From: Rhodobacter sp.
Lineage (GTDB): Bacteria; Pseudomonadota; Alphaproteobacteria; Rhodobacterales; Rhodobacteraceae
Direction: 5' to 3'
NCBI GenBank assembly: GCA_020637555.1
Contig: JACKKF010000002.1
Location: forward strand, 124,001-188,000
Length of the DNA stretch: 64,000 nt
The notes under the pieces were generated by a model. It was not told where the DNA came from, did no database searches, and saw only the letters and a program-made list of their open reading frames with translations. Below are positions 44,655 to 53,855 of the stretch, in pieces. Positions within the stretch are counted from its first letter, which is position 1; each line of letters begins with the position of its first letter. Position numbers and translations under genes: made by a program.

Positions 44655-45005
44655 TCAGGAGCCGCGGGCGATCCGGGTGCGCGTGGCGCGGGTCGGGGAC
44701 AGGGCGCGTTCGACATGATCGCAGGCGAGGTCCGGCTGCGCGGCGCCGCACAGGAACACATCGACCGCCGCAAAGCCCAGTTCGGGCCATGTGTGGACGG
44801 TGATATGCGAGTCCGCCAGCAGCACCACGCCGGTCACGCCGCCCGTGTCGCCAAAGCGATGGAAGCGTGCGCCCAGCACCCGCGCCCCCGCCGCCCGGGC
44901 CGCGGCGCGCAGGATGGATTCGAGCCGGGCCGCGTCATCCAGATCCCGGGCGCCGTGCAGGTCCAGCAGGATATGCAGCCCGGGTGGGTGGGCGGAGTGC
45001 GTCAC
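44655..45005 (-). CDS. speH: S-adenosylmethionine decarboxylase proenzyme
   Basis: Pyruvoyl enzyme making decarboxylated SAM for spermidine synthesis, 116 residues, the bacterial class 1B length. The self-cleavage/active-site motif DSHITVHTWPE near 65-75 contains the Ser that becomes the pyruvoyl group and the conserved His; the processing Cys is in FLCGAA near 84. The start is GTG 45003-45005, overlapping the moxR stop. Convergent with the spermidine synthase gene. Confidence 0.93.
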   Translation of the reverse strand: MTHSAHPPGLHILLDLHGARDLDDAARLESILRAAARAAGARVLGARFHRFGDTGGVTGVVLLADSHITVHTWPELGFAAVDVFLCGAAQPDLACDHVERALSPTRATRTRIARGS

Positions 45006-45850
45006 CGATTGCCCTGTTGACGCCGCGCCATGAAGGCCAGCCTCTCGAACAGATGCACGTCCTGTTCGTTCTTCAGCAGCGCGCCGTGCAGTTTGGGCAG
45101 GGCATTGACGCCGTCCCGTTTCAGATCCTCGGGCGTCAGATCCTCGGCCAGCAGGAGTTTCAGCCAGTCCAGCATCTCGCTGGTCGAGGGTTTCTTCTTC
45201 AGTCCCGGGGTTTCGCGCAGCTCGAAGAACTGGGTGAGCGCGGTGGACAGAAGCCCTTCCTTGATGCCGGGGTGGTGGACCTTGACGATGCGCGCGAGGG
45301 TCTCGGCGTCAGGGAAGCGGATGAAATGGAAGAAGCAGCGCCGCAGGAAGGCGTCGGGCAGTTCCTTTTCGTTGTTCGAGGTGATGATGACGACGGGACG
45401 CTGGCGCGCGCGGATCGTCTCGCCGGTCTCGTAGACGAAGAACTCCATCCGGTCGAGTTCCTGCAACAGGTCGTTGGGGAATTCGATGTCGGCCTTGTCC
45501 ACCTCGTCGATCAGCAGCACGACCTTCCTGTCGGATTCGAAGGCCTGCCACAGCTTGCCCTTCTTGATGTAGTTCCGAACGTCATGCACCCGGTCGTCGC
45601 CAAGCTGGCTGTCGCGCAACCGGCTGACGGCATCGTATTCGTAAAGCCCCTGCTGCGCGCGGGTGGTGGATTTCACGTTCCATTCGATGATGTCCAGCCC
45701 CAGGGCATCGGCGACCTGGCGGGCGAGTTCGGTCTTGCCGGTGCCGGGCTCGCCCTTGACCAGCAGCGGGCGCTCCAGCGTGACGGCTGCGTTGACCGCC
45801 ATCGTCAGGTCGTCGGTGGCGATGTAGGTGTCGGTCGAGGCAAAGCGCAT
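45002..45850 (-). CDS. MoxR-family AAA+ ATPase
   Basis: 282 residues. Walker A is GEPGTGKTELA near 33-43, Walker B VVLLIDEVDKAD near 109-120 and sensor 1 ITSNNEKELP near 154. MoxR ATPases act as chaperones that mature or assemble protein complexes, normally with a VWA-domain partner encoded next door. Here the next gene is speH, overlapping by four bases, and no VWA gene is in the window. The start is ATG 45848-45850. Confidence 0.93.
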   Translation of the reverse strand: MRFASTDTYIATDDLTMAVNAAVTLERPLLVKGEPGTGKTELARQVADALGLDIIEWNVKSTTRAQQGLYEYDAVSRLRDSQLGDDRVHDVRNYIKKGKLWQAFESDRKVVLLIDEVDKADIEFPNDLLQELDRMEFFVYETGETIRARQRPVVIITSNNEKELPDAFLRRCFFHFIRFPDAETLARIVKVHHPGIKEGLLSTALTQFFELRETPGLKKKPSTSEMLDWLKLLLAEDLTPEDLKRDGVNALPKLHGALLKNEQDVHLFERLAFMARRQQGNR

Positions 45851-46084
45851 GTGGATCTTCCCGGAATTCTGTCGGGGCAGAGCCTATCCGCCCGCCGTGC
45901 GGCCCGCAAGGCACGGCGCCGGGGTGAAAATGTGAACGGGCAGCGGCCACGAAACCTGCCGTTTGCCCCGTGACATTCCCCCAGCTATGGGGTAATGCGC
46001 CCTGCAAAGGGGGCCAGGATGACGATCAAGAATGCTACCGTCGAATCGGCAGCCGGAACCCCCAAGCAAGCAGGGGACACGTCG

Positions 46085-46507
46085 ATGAAACCCGAAACCT
46101 TTCTGCCCGATGATTACAAGCCCGCCGAAGACGAGCCGTTCATGAATGACCGGCAGCTCGAATACTTCCGCCGCAAACTGCTGGCCTGGAAGGAAGAGCT
46201 GCTCGAGGACAGCAAGGAAACCCTGGCGGATCTGGCGAATTCGACCCGCAACCTGCCCGACATGGCCGATCGCGCGTCCGAGGAAACCGACCGCGCGCTG
46301 GAGCTCAGGACCCGCGACCGCCAGCGCAAGCTGGTGGCCAAGATCGACTCGGCCTTGCGCCGGATCGAGAACGGCGAGTTCGGCTATTGCGAAATGACCG
46401 GCGAGCCGATCTCGTTGAAGCGGCTCGATGCGCGCCCGATTGCGACCATGACGCTGGAAGCGCAGGAGCGCCACGAGCGCAGCGAGCGCGTTCACCGCGA
46501 CGACTGA
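46085..46507 (+). CDS. dksA: DksA/TraR-type RNA polymerase-binding regulator
   Basis: 140 residues: an N-terminal coiled coil (about 25-95) and C-terminal globular part. DksA binds the RNA polymerase secondary channel and works with ppGpp. The zinc-finger region keeps only one Cys (GYCEMTGEPI) of the canonical four. Reduced-cysteine DksA is known in alphaproteobacteria. ATG 46085 matches usual family starts (MKPETFLPDDY) and has GGGG eight bases upstream; ATG 46019, with AAAGGGGG upstream, is an alternative adding 22 residues. Confidence 0.9.
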   Translation: MKPETFLPDDYKPAEDEPFMNDRQLEYFRRKLLAWKEELLEDSKETLADLANSTRNLPDMADRASEETDRALELRTRDRQRKLVAKIDSALRRIENGEFGYCEMTGEPISLKRLDARPIATMTLEAQERHERSERVHRDD

Positions 46508-46517
46508 GGTCATCGGC

Positions 46518-47687
46518 ATGATCGCACGCGACGCCCTGGCCGGTCGCCGGGCGCTGGTGCTGGGCGCAGGCGTGGCGGGGCTGACCGCCGCCACGGCGTT
46601 GCGGCAGGCGGGTGCCAGCATCGATATCCTGGAACAGGCGCCCGCGATTTCCGAGGTCGGCGCTGGTCTGCAGCTCAGCCCCAACGGGGTGCGCGTCCTG
46701 CGCGCGCTGGGGATCGACCCTGCCGAGGCCGGAGACCGCAGCGAGGCTGTCGAGCTGCGCGATCAGGCCGGTCGGTTGGTGACGCGGCTCGATCTGCCGC
46801 CGGATCCGGGGTTCTACCTGTGTCACCGCGCCGATCTGATCGGCACGCTGGAACGCGCTGCCCGTCGTGCCGACGCCCATGTGCAGCTGTTGCAGACCGT
46901 CCGGCGGATCGACCTGCACCCCGAGGGGGCCGAGATCACCACCGCCGTCGGGTCGACCCACCACGCGCCGCTGGTGATCGGTGCCGACGGGCTGCATTCG
47001 GCGCTGCGCCCCGTGCTCAACGGGGCGGCCGACCCGTTCTTTACCGGGCAGGTGGCCTGGCGCGCGCTGATCCCGGGCGATGGCGGGGCGCCGGTGGCGC
47101 AGGTCTTCATGGGCCCCGGGCGCCATCTGGTCAGCTATCCGCTCAGGGGCGGCGCGCTGCGCAACATTGTCGCGGTGCAGGAACGCGCGACCTGGGCCGC
47201 CGAAGGGTGGAACCATCCCGACGATCCCGAGGTCCTCCAGCAGGTCTTTTCGGCCTTTGGGGGGCCGGTGCCGCACTGGTTGGCCCAGGTGCGCGAGGTC
47301 TATCTCTGGGGGCTGTTCCGCCACCCCGTCGCCGACCGCTGGACCGACGGGCAGGGCCGGGCCGCACTGTTGGGGGACGCGGCGCATCCGACGCTGCCCT
47401 TCATGGCGCAAGGCGCCAACATGGCGCTCGAAGATGCGTTCAGCCTGGCGCGCAACCTGGCGGCCCGGGCGGCGGATCCGGCCGCGGCCCTCGCCCGCTA
47501 TGCGGCCGAGCGCGCCCCACGCGTGCGCGCCGTCGTCGCCAAGGCCAACGCCAACGCGCGCAACTATCACCTGCGCGGACCGGTCGCGCCCCTGGCGCAT
47601 GGGGTTTTGCGGCTGGCATCGGCGGTGGCGCCGGGGGCTGCCTTGAACCGCTACGCCTGGATCTACGACTACGACGTCACCGCCTGA
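46518..47687 (+). CDS. FAD-dependent monooxygenase (salicylate hydroxylase-like)
   Basis: 389 residues, group A flavoprotein hydroxylase fold. FAD motif VLGAGVAGLTAATAL near 14-28, the middle motif IGADGLHSALR near 154, and GDAAHPTLPFMAQGANMALEDA split around 288-309. The usual reaction is NAD(P)H-dependent hydroxylation of an aromatic compound; the substrate is not evident. It begins 10 bases after dksA and ends overlapping the convergent aminotransferase gene by 19 bases. Confidence 0.9.
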   Translation: MIARDALAGRRALVLGAGVAGLTAATALRQAGASIDILEQAPAISEVGAGLQLSPNGVRVLRALGIDPAEAGDRSEAVELRDQAGRLVTRLDLPPDPGFYLCHRADLIGTLERAARRADAHVQLLQTVRRIDLHPEGAEITTAVGSTHHAPLVIGADGLHSALRPVLNGAADPFFTGQVAWRALIPGDGGAPVAQVFMGPGRHLVSYPLRGGALRNIVAVQERATWAAEGWNHPDDPEVLQQVFSAFGGPVPHWLAQVREVYLWGLFRHPVADRWTDGQGRAALLGDAAHPTLPFMAQGANMALEDAFSLARNLAARAADPAAALARYAAERAPRVRAVVAKANANARNYHLRGPVAPLAHGVLRLASAVAPGAALNRYAWIYDYDVTA

Positions 47688-48853
47688 CCGAGCCGTCCAA
47701 GCCGGGCCATCAGATCACCGATCTGCGCCGTGTCGGCGTTGGCAAAGGCAATGCGCATCTCGCGCTGGCCCTCGGCATCGCCATCGGGCCGGAACATCGT
47801 CCCGGGCAGCATCAGCACGCCGGCTTCGGCCAGCAGACGTCTGGCCACCTCGGGCGAGGGGGCGTCGAACGGGTGGCGGACATAGGCGAAATAGGCGCCG
47901 CATCCCAGCAAGCTCCATCCCGGCAGATCCGCGAACCCCGCGATCATTGCCTCGCGCCGGCGCAGGATTTCCTGCCGCTCCCCGGCAAGCCAGTCCTCCA
48001 GATGCTCCAACCCCCAAAGCGCGGCCATCTGCCCGGGCCCGGACACGCAGATCGTCACCGTGTCCAGGAATTTCTCGATCTCGGCCAGCCGCGCGGCCGA
48101 GGCCGCGATCGCGCCCACCCGATGCCCGGTCAGCCGGTAGGCCTTGGAAAAACTGTAGAGATGGATCAGCGTCTCATCCCAGTCGGGATTGGTGAACAGC
48201 CGATGCGGCGCCCCGTCGACCGTGTGGAAATCGCGATAGGTCTCGTCCACGATCAGCGCGATCCCGTGGCGCGCCGCCAGCGCGGCAAAGGCGTCCAGCA
48301 GGGCCGGCGGGTATTCGACACCGCCGGGGTTGTTCGGTGTCACCAGGGCGATCGCGCGGGTGCGCGGGGTGATCAACGCGGCCGCCTGCCCGGGGTCGGG
48401 CAGCAGATTGGCCGCGGTGGGCAGCGCAACGGCCTCGATGCCCGACATGCTCAGCCACATCGCGTGGTTGAAATACCAGGGCACCGGCAGGATCACCTGA
48501 TCGCCCGGTGCGGCCAGAACGGCCACCGCCGCGCAAAAGGCCTGGTTGCACCCCGAGGTCAGCGCCACCTGCTCGGGTGCGACCCGCCCGCCGTAAAGCG
48601 CCGCGATCCGCGCCGCCAGCCGCGCGCGCAGCGGCGGATTGCCCAGCACCGGCGAATAAAGGTGTATCGCCGGGTCCTGTTCGATCGCCCGCGCCATCGC
48701 CGCACGCATCGGCGCCGGCGGGGGATCGACCGGCGCGGCTTGCGACAGGTTCAACAGCGCCAATCCCTCGGGCAGGCGGGTTTCGTTCAACCAGCGGCGC
48801 GCCTCCATCACCGGCGGGGAAAAGGTCGCGGCAAAGGCGGGATTCATCACCAT
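47669..48853 (-). CDS. class I/II PLP-dependent aminotransferase
   Basis: 394 residues. Features of aspartate-aminotransferase-fold enzymes: NPPLR near 77, PWYFNHAMWL near 123, TPNNPGGVEYP near 172, DETYRDF near 203 and the PLP Lys in SFSKAYRLTGHRVG near 234. Amino donor and acceptor cannot be told. ATG 48851-48853 and ATG 48845-48847 are both possible starts, as no clear ribosome-binding site decides. The repeat copy 2 lies just upstream. Confidence 0.9.
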   Translation of the reverse strand: MVMNPAFAATFSPPVMEARRWLNETRLPEGLALLNLSQAAPVDPPPAPMRAAMARAIEQDPAIHLYSPVLGNPPLRARLAARIAALYGGRVAPEQVALTSGCNQAFCAAVAVLAAPGDQVILPVPWYFNHAMWLSMSGIEAVALPTAANLLPDPGQAAALITPRTRAIALVTPNNPGGVEYPPALLDAFAALAARHGIALIVDETYRDFHTVDGAPHRLFTNPDWDETLIHLYSFSKAYRLTGHRVGAIAASAARLAEIEKFLDTVTICVSGPGQMAALWGLEHLEDWLAGERQEILRRREAMIAGFADLPGWSLLGCGAYFAYVRHPFDAPSPEVARRLLAEAGVLMLPGTMFRPDGDAEGQREMRIAFANADTAQIGDLMARLGRLGQAVTS

Positions 48854-48920
48854 GGCAAATGTCCATCCAGAGTTTCCGCCACCCTGCCGCAACCCCCGGT
48901 CCACGGCAATGCCCCATCAT

Positions 48921-48999
48921 CTTGTCCGAAATACGCACGGGGTTTCCAAAGGGGGGCGTGCCCCCCTTTGGGCGGGGGTGCGGGGGCGGCAGCCCCCGC
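48921..48999. repeat. double-hairpin intergenic repeat, copy 2 (inverted relative to copy 1)
   Basis: About 79 bases, the reverse complement of copy 1. The GCGGGGGC stem has five G and five C where copy 1 has six and six, a paired change that keeps the stem intact. Located in the 206-base gap between the divergent aminotransferase and RsmB-like genes. Confidence 0.85.
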
Positions 49000-49059
49000 T
49001 TCCCCCTTGCCATCCTTGCCCCGGTCGGCCACACCGGGTCAAACCCCCCGCGAGGCCCC

Positions 49060-50223
49060 ATGACCCCAGCCGCCCGACAGGCCGCCGCCATCGACATCCT
49101 CGACCGCTGGCTGTCCGGCCAGGCGGTGGAAGCCGCGCTCACCCAATGGGCCCGGGCCAGCCGCTTCGCCGGCTCCGGCGATCGCGAGTCCGTGCGCGAC
49201 ATCGTCTTTCGCGCCGTGCGGCAACGGCGCTCTGCCGCGGCCCTGGGCGGCGCCGAAACCGGCCGCGCCCTGCTTCTGGGACTCGCGCGCGCCGATGGCA
49301 CCGGGACCGAGGGCTGGACCGGCACGCATCACACCCCCGACCCGCCGTCCGCGGACGAGGCCGCGCGCCTCGCCGCGCCTCTGCCGGATCTGCCGCGGGC
49401 GGCGGCGCTCGATTGTCCCGACTGGCTCCTGCCCCGGTTCGAGGCGGCGCTGACCGGGCAGGCGGCCCCCGTCCTGGCGCTGATGCGCGACCGGGCACCG
49501 ATTTTCGTGCGCGTGAACCGGGCCCGTGCCACGGTCCAGCAGGTCCGCACCGAGCTGGAGGCACAGGGCATCATCGCCACGCCGCACCCGCTGGCGCCCC
49601 TTGCGCTGGAAATCACCGCGAATGCACGCCGCCTGCGCGCCACGACCGCATTTGCCGAGGGGCAGATCGAGATGCAGGATGCGGCCAGCCAGGCCGTGGC
49701 CGACCGCTTTCTGTCCGCCGCACCCGAGGGGCCGGTGCTGGACTATTGCGCCGGCGGCGGGGGCAAGGCGCTGGCCATCGCAGCCGCCGGGCGTGCCGTC
49801 ACCGCCCATGATTCCGAACCCCGCCGCATGGCGGATCTGCCGGCGCGGGCCGCGCGCGCCGGGGCCCGGGTGCGCGTGCTCGACACGGCGCCCACGGGCC
49901 TGTGGTCGGCCATCCTCGCCGATGCGCCCTGTTCCGGCTCGGGCAGCTGGCGCCGCGCCCCCGAGGCCAAATGGGCCCTCACGCCGGACCGCCTGCAGGC
50001 GCTTGTCGCTCTGCAGGACAGCATCCTCGATGCCTGCGCGGCACTGACCGCCCCCGGCGGCGTCCTGGGCTATGCGACCTGCTCCTTGCTGCGCGAGGAA
50101 AACGAAGAGCGCGTCGCCGCCTTCCAGGGGCGACATCCCGGCTGGCGGGTCACCGCCCAGTGCCGGTGGTCTCCGCTCGACGGGGCGGACGGATTCTTCC
50201 TGGCGCTGCTTGCAAGGCCCTGA
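49060..50223 (+). CDS. rsmB: RsmB/NOP-family RNA m5C methyltransferase
   Basis: 387 residues. The N-terminal NusB-like/RNA-binding part (about 1-130) precedes a SAM-dependent methyltransferase domain: DYCAGGGGKALA near 227, the catalytic DAPCSGSGSWRR near 287 and ATCSLLREENE near 336, where the two Cys carry out m5C formation. Family members methylate 16S rRNA at C967; other RNA targets are possible. ATG 49060 with GAGG seven bases upstream; the longer open frame upstream crosses the repeat and is rejected. Confidence 0.92.
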   Translation: MTPAARQAAAIDILDRWLSGQAVEAALTQWARASRFAGSGDRESVRDIVFRAVRQRRSAAALGGAETGRALLLGLARADGTGTEGWTGTHHTPDPPSADEAARLAAPLPDLPRAAALDCPDWLLPRFEAALTGQAAPVLALMRDRAPIFVRVNRARATVQQVRTELEAQGIIATPHPLAPLALEITANARRLRATTAFAEGQIEMQDAASQAVADRFLSAAPEGPVLDYCAGGGGKALAIAAAGRAVTAHDSEPRRMADLPARAARAGARVRVLDTAPTGLWSAILADAPCSGSGSWRRAPEAKWALTPDRLQALVALQDSILDACAALTAPGGVLGYATCSLLREENEERVAAFQGRHPGWRVTAQCRWSPLDGADGFFLALLARP

Positions 50224-50269
50224 CGCGCATCGCATCTTGCGAATTCAACCTATGGTGGTAACGTGGGCT

Positions 50270-50285
50270 TTAACGGCCCCTTAAC
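50270..50285 (+). promoter_or_regulatory. perfect CtrA binding box TTAACGGCCCCTTAAC upstream of cckA
   Basis: TTAA at 50270-50273 and TTAAC at 50281-50285, spaced by exactly seven bases, match the alphaproteobacterial CtrA consensus TTAA-N7-TTAAC. The site is 22 bases before the cckA ATG, so CtrA could repress or activate the gene of the kinase that controls it. Confidence 0.75.
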
Positions 50286-50307
50286 CCGTTGGGGCGACAG
50301 TCGAGAG

Positions 50308-52713
50308 ATGCCCGTGACCACAGTCAGGCCCCAACCGGATTCCATGACCGCCAGCCTCGTTTCCCCCGATGTCGCGCCGCCCGCCACGCTGATGGCGCCG
50401 CTCGTGCGTCTGGCGCCTCGCGGCAGTGCGCTGGCCCTGATCGGCGCGGCGGTTCTGGCGGTGGCCGTCGCGGCCGGGCAGTTCGGCGCGCAGACGCCCG
50501 CGCTGCTGGCGTCCGCGGCCGGCGTGACGGCGCTGGTGCTGGGTCTTGCGGCGACCGTCGCGGGCTGGCGCGTCCAGCGTCACCAGGGTCGTGTCAGCAC
50601 CGCCCTGGCCGGCGCGCTTGCCGGCGATCCCGACCCGGTCTTGCTGACCGATTCGCAAGGGAGTGTGCGGGCAGCCAACCAGGCGGCCGCTGGGGGAATC
50701 GATCTGGCCGCGCGCCTCGATCCCTGGTGCGTCGATGCGCCCGACGTTGTCGCCGCACTCCTGGCCGAAGCCCTGCGCCGTGGCCATGCAAAGCGCGAAT
50801 TCTGGAGAAAAGACAGTGGTTTGCGGCTGTCTCTTCATGGGTCGGACGCCGCGCGCGACCTGCTGATCTGGCATTTCTCGCCCCTTGCACGGGGTGGTGC
50901 GCGCGATCTCGATGTGTTGGGCGTGCCGACCCTGACCCGCGGCGACGGCCAGGTTCACGGCAACTCTGACGCGCGGGCGCTGACCGGGCCGGCCGATCTC
51001 GATACCCTGTGGGACGACGCCGTGGGCCATGCCAGATCGGGCGATCTGCTGGTCCTGCCCGATGGCAGCCAGGTGCAGCCGTTGCATGTGCCCGCGCGCG
51101 ACGGATTCGAGGATATCCTGCTGCTGCCCCCCCTCGGCGCGCCCCGCCACGGGGGGGACAAGGGGCTCGACCCCGAATCGAACGACATTCCCGTCGCGCT
51201 GGTGCAACTCGATCCGGAAGGGCGCATTCACGGCGCGAACCGGCTGGCCCGCACCCTGCTGGCCCTGATGCCCGAGGAATCGCGGTTTTTCTGGGAGGTC
51301 GTCGAAGGACTGGGGCGGCCGGTTTCGGATTGGCTCGACGATGCGCGCGCCGGCCGTGCGCTGGGGCGGCCCGAGGTCTTGCGTGCCGCGCTGACCGGGC
51401 CCGAGACCTATGTGCAGATCATTCTGCGCCGCGCGCCCCTGGCAACCAGCGCCCCGGGGTCGCTGGTTGCGGTGATCTCGGACGCGACGGAACTGAAGTC
51501 TCTCGAAGCGCGGTTTGTCCAAAGCCAGAAGATGCAGGCCATCGGTCAGTTGGCAGGGGGAATCGCGCATGATTTCAACAATCTGCTGACCGCGATTTCC
51601 GGTCATTGCGACCTTTTGCTGCTGAACCGCGACCGTTTCGATCCCGACTACAACGACTTGCTGCAAATCCACCAGAACGCCAACCGTGCCGCGGCGCTGG
51701 TGCGTCAACTTCTGGCCTTCTCGCGCAAGCAGACCCTCAAGCCCGAGGTGATGACGCTGGAATCCATGCTCGAGGATCTGACCCACCTGCTGACCCGGCT
51801 GGTGGGCGAACGGATCACCCTGGCGCTGACCAACGCCGCCAATCTGGGCGCGATCCGCGCGGACCGGCGGCAGTTGGAGCAGGTGATCATGAACCTCGTG
51901 GTCAATGCCCGCGATGCGATGCCGATGGGCGGAACGATCGCCCTGACGACCGAGCCGTGCCATCTGGACACCGAACTGGAACATGGTCGCGCGCGGGTTC
52001 CCCCCGGCGATTACGCGGTGATCCGCGTGGTCGATCAGGGCATCGGCATTCCCGCCGACATCATCGACAAGATCTTTGAGCCTTTCTTCACCACCAAGCG
52101 CCTGGGCGAGGGCACCGGTCTGGGGCTGTCGACCGCCTATGGGATCGTCAAGCAGATGGGGGGGTATATCTTTTGCGACAGCGTCGAGGGCGCGGGCACG
52201 ACCTTCACCTTGTATTTCGCGATCGACATCAGCAACGAAGCGGCCGTTTCGCGCACGGTGCACGAGGGCGGTGCCGGTATTGCCGGCGTCCCCGGGTCCG
52301 ACAGCCCACGCCCGCCGCCCGTGCCATCGCTGGACCCGCCGGCGCGCGGCGGTTCGATCCTGCTGGTCGAGGATGAGGCCCCGGTGCGCGCCTTTGCCGC
52401 GCGGGCGTTGCGCTTGCAGGGCTATCAGGTGTTCGAAGCGCAGGACGGCGAGCAGGCACTGGAATTCCTGGAAAATCCCGCGGTCCGGGTCGACCTGTTC
52501 GTGACCGACGTCATCATGCCGGGGATCGACGGCCCCGGCTGGGTCACCGAGGCCCTGCAGACCCGTCCGGGGACGCCCGTGGTCTTTGTGTCGGGCTACA
52601 CGGAAGACGCGCTCAACGCCGCGCTGGTCCGCATTCCACAGTCGCGCTTTCTGGGCAAACCGTTCTCGCTGCAGGAACTCTGCGAAGCGATCGAGACGCA
52701 GCTCGTCTCGTGA
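50308..52713 (+). CDS. cckA: CckA hybrid sensor histidine kinase/response regulator
   Basis: 801 residues: two membrane segments (about 35-55 and 60-82), PAS-like regions (about 110-220 and 285-390), a DHp domain with phospho-acceptor His421 in [17 protein letters not shown], an HATPase domain with [17 protein letters not shown] and [13 protein letters not shown], and a receiver domain with Asp734 (VTDVIMPG). CckA feeds phosphate through ChpT to CtrA; in Rhodobacterales this controls motility, gene transfer agent and related traits. ATG 50308 has a weak GAGAG; ATG 50344 is an alternative. Confidence 0.95.
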   Translation: MPVTTVRPQPDSMTASLVSPDVAPPATLMAPLVRLAPRGSALALIGAAVLAVAVAAGQFGAQTPALLASAAGVTALVLGLAATVAGWRVQRHQGRVSTALAGALAGDPDPVLLTDSQGSVRAANQAAAGGIDLAARLDPWCVDAPDVVAALLAEALRRGHAKREFWRKDSGLRLSLHGSDAARDLLIWHFSPLARGGARDLDVLGVPTLTRGDGQVHGNSDARALTGPADLDTLWDDAVGHARSGDLLVLPDGSQVQPLHVPARDGFEDILLLPPLGAPRHGGDKGLDPESNDIPVALVQLDPEGRIHGANRLARTLLALMPEESRFFWEVVEGLGRPVSDWLDDARAGRALGRPEVLRAALTGPETYVQIILRRAPLATSAPGSLVAVISDATELKSLEARFVQSQKMQAIGQLAGGIAHDFNNLLTAISGHCDLLLLNRDRFDPDYNDLLQIHQNANRAAALVRQLLAFSRKQTLKPEVMTLESMLEDLTHLLTRLVGERITLALTNAANLGAIRADRRQLEQVIMNLVVNARDAMPMGGTIALTTEPCHLDTELEHGRARVPPGDYAVIRVVDQGIGIPADIIDKIFEPFFTTKRLGEGTGLGLSTAYGIVKQMGGYIFCDSVEGAGTTFTLYFAIDISNEAAVSRTVHEGGAGIAGVPGSDSPRPPPVPSLDPPARGGSILLVEDEAPVRAFAARALRLQGYQVFEAQDGEQALEFLENPAVRVDLFVTDVIMPGIDGPGWVTEALQTRPGTPVVFVSGYTEDALNAALVRIPQSRFLGKPFSLQELCEAIETQLVS

Positions 52714-52849
52714 CCCCGCGGGGATGGCTGCACGCGCCACATCGCCCGACGGGGTCGCATCGTGGCGGCGGTGCGTCGTCCGCGGTGCTTGCAACCGGGC
52801 GGGGGGCTGGTAGGAAGGGCGCGATCCCGATCCCAGCCTGGACAGTTCC

Positions 52850-53851
52850 GTGACCGACAGTCTTTCCGCCCGCATCCGCCATACGATCGACACCAAGACC
52901 AAACCCCTGGGCGCCCTCGGCCGGATCGAGGCGCTGGCCGAACAGATCGCGCTGGTGCAGGGCACGACCGCGCCGGTGATGTCGGCCTGCACGCTGACCA
53001 TCTTTGCCGCCGATCACGGCATCGCCCATGCCGGCGTATCCGCCTTTCCCCAGGTCGTGACCGGGCAGATGGTGCTGAACTTCCTGGCCGGTGGCGCGGC
53101 GGCCAATGTGTTTGCCGCCGTCAATGGCGTCGGCTTGCAGGTGGTCGACGCCGGCGTTGCCGGTGCACCGATTGCCCACCCGGGCCTGATCGACCGCCGC
53201 ATCGCGGCCGGAACCGCGAATTTCCTGGACGCGCCGGCCATGAGTGCCGCGCAGGCCCGGGCGGCGCTGGCGCACGGGGCCGAAATCGCGCGAACCGCGT
53301 CTGGCGAGGCGCTGGCCTTTGGCGAGATGGGGATCGCGAACACCGCCACCGCGGCCGCGCTGGCCCACAAGCTGACCGGCCTGCCGCTGGCGGACCTGGT
53401 CGGGCGGGGCACCGGTCTGGATGACGCCGGCGTGCGCCACAAGCTCGACGTGCTGACGCGCGCCACCGCGCGGACGGGGCCCCTCAGCGCCGAGCAGGCG
53501 ATGGCCGAATACGGCGGGTTCGAAATCGTGATGATGGCCGGCGCGATGCTGGAGACCGCGCGCACCCGCCGGATCGTCATCGTCGACGGTTTCATCGCCA
53601 CGGCCGCGGCAACGCTCGCCTCGGCACTGGATCGCGACAGCCGCGCCGCCATGGTCTTTGCGCACAAGTCGCACGAATCCGGCCATCGCGCACTGTTGAC
53701 GCATCTGGGTGCGGCGCCGCTGCTGGACCTGGACATGCGTCTGGGCGAGGGGACCGGCGCGCTGCTGGCCTGGCCTCTGCTCAAGGCGGCGGCGGCCATG
53801 ATGACCGATATGGCCAGCTTCGAGACGGCAGGCGTCTCGAACCGCGACTGA
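52850..53851 (+). CDS. cobT: nicotinate-nucleotide-dimethylbenzimidazole phosphoribosyltransferase
   Basis: Activates the lower ligand of cobalamin, forming alpha-ribazole phosphate; 333 residues. Typical segments are [11 protein letters not shown] near 16-26, [16 protein letters not shown] near 51-66, GEMGIANTA near 159 and the catalytic Glu in RLGEGTGAL near 300. The start is GTG 52850. The 136-base gap before it shows no recognisable B12-box or riboswitch. First of a four-gene nucleotide-loop assembly set. Confidence 0.95.
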   Translation: MTDSLSARIRHTIDTKTKPLGALGRIEALAEQIALVQGTTAPVMSACTLTIFAADHGIAHAGVSAFPQVVTGQMVLNFLAGGAAANVFAAVNGVGLQVVDAGVAGAPIAHPGLIDRRIAAGTANFLDAPAMSAAQARAALAHGAEIARTASGEALAFGEMGIANTATAAALAHKLTGLPLADLVGRGTGLDDAGVRHKLDVLTRATARTGPLSAEQAMAEYGGFEIVMMAGAMLETARTRRIVIVDGFIATAAATLASALDRDSRAAMVFAHKSHESGHRALLTHLGAAPLLDLDMRLGEGTGALLAWPLLKAAAAMMTDMASFETAGVSNRD

Positions 53852-53855
53852 CCCC

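Noticed and set aside
48904..49059. Upstream in-frame extension of the RsmB-like gene across the repeat.
   Set aside because: The extension runs through the hairpin repeat and the aminotransferase gene in antisense. ATG 49060 has GAGG and matches the family start.
52714..52849. Possible cobalamin riboswitch before cobT.
   Set aside because: I could not find a B12-box-like core or the flanking stems in these 136 bases. Only ordinary GC-rich spacer is visible.
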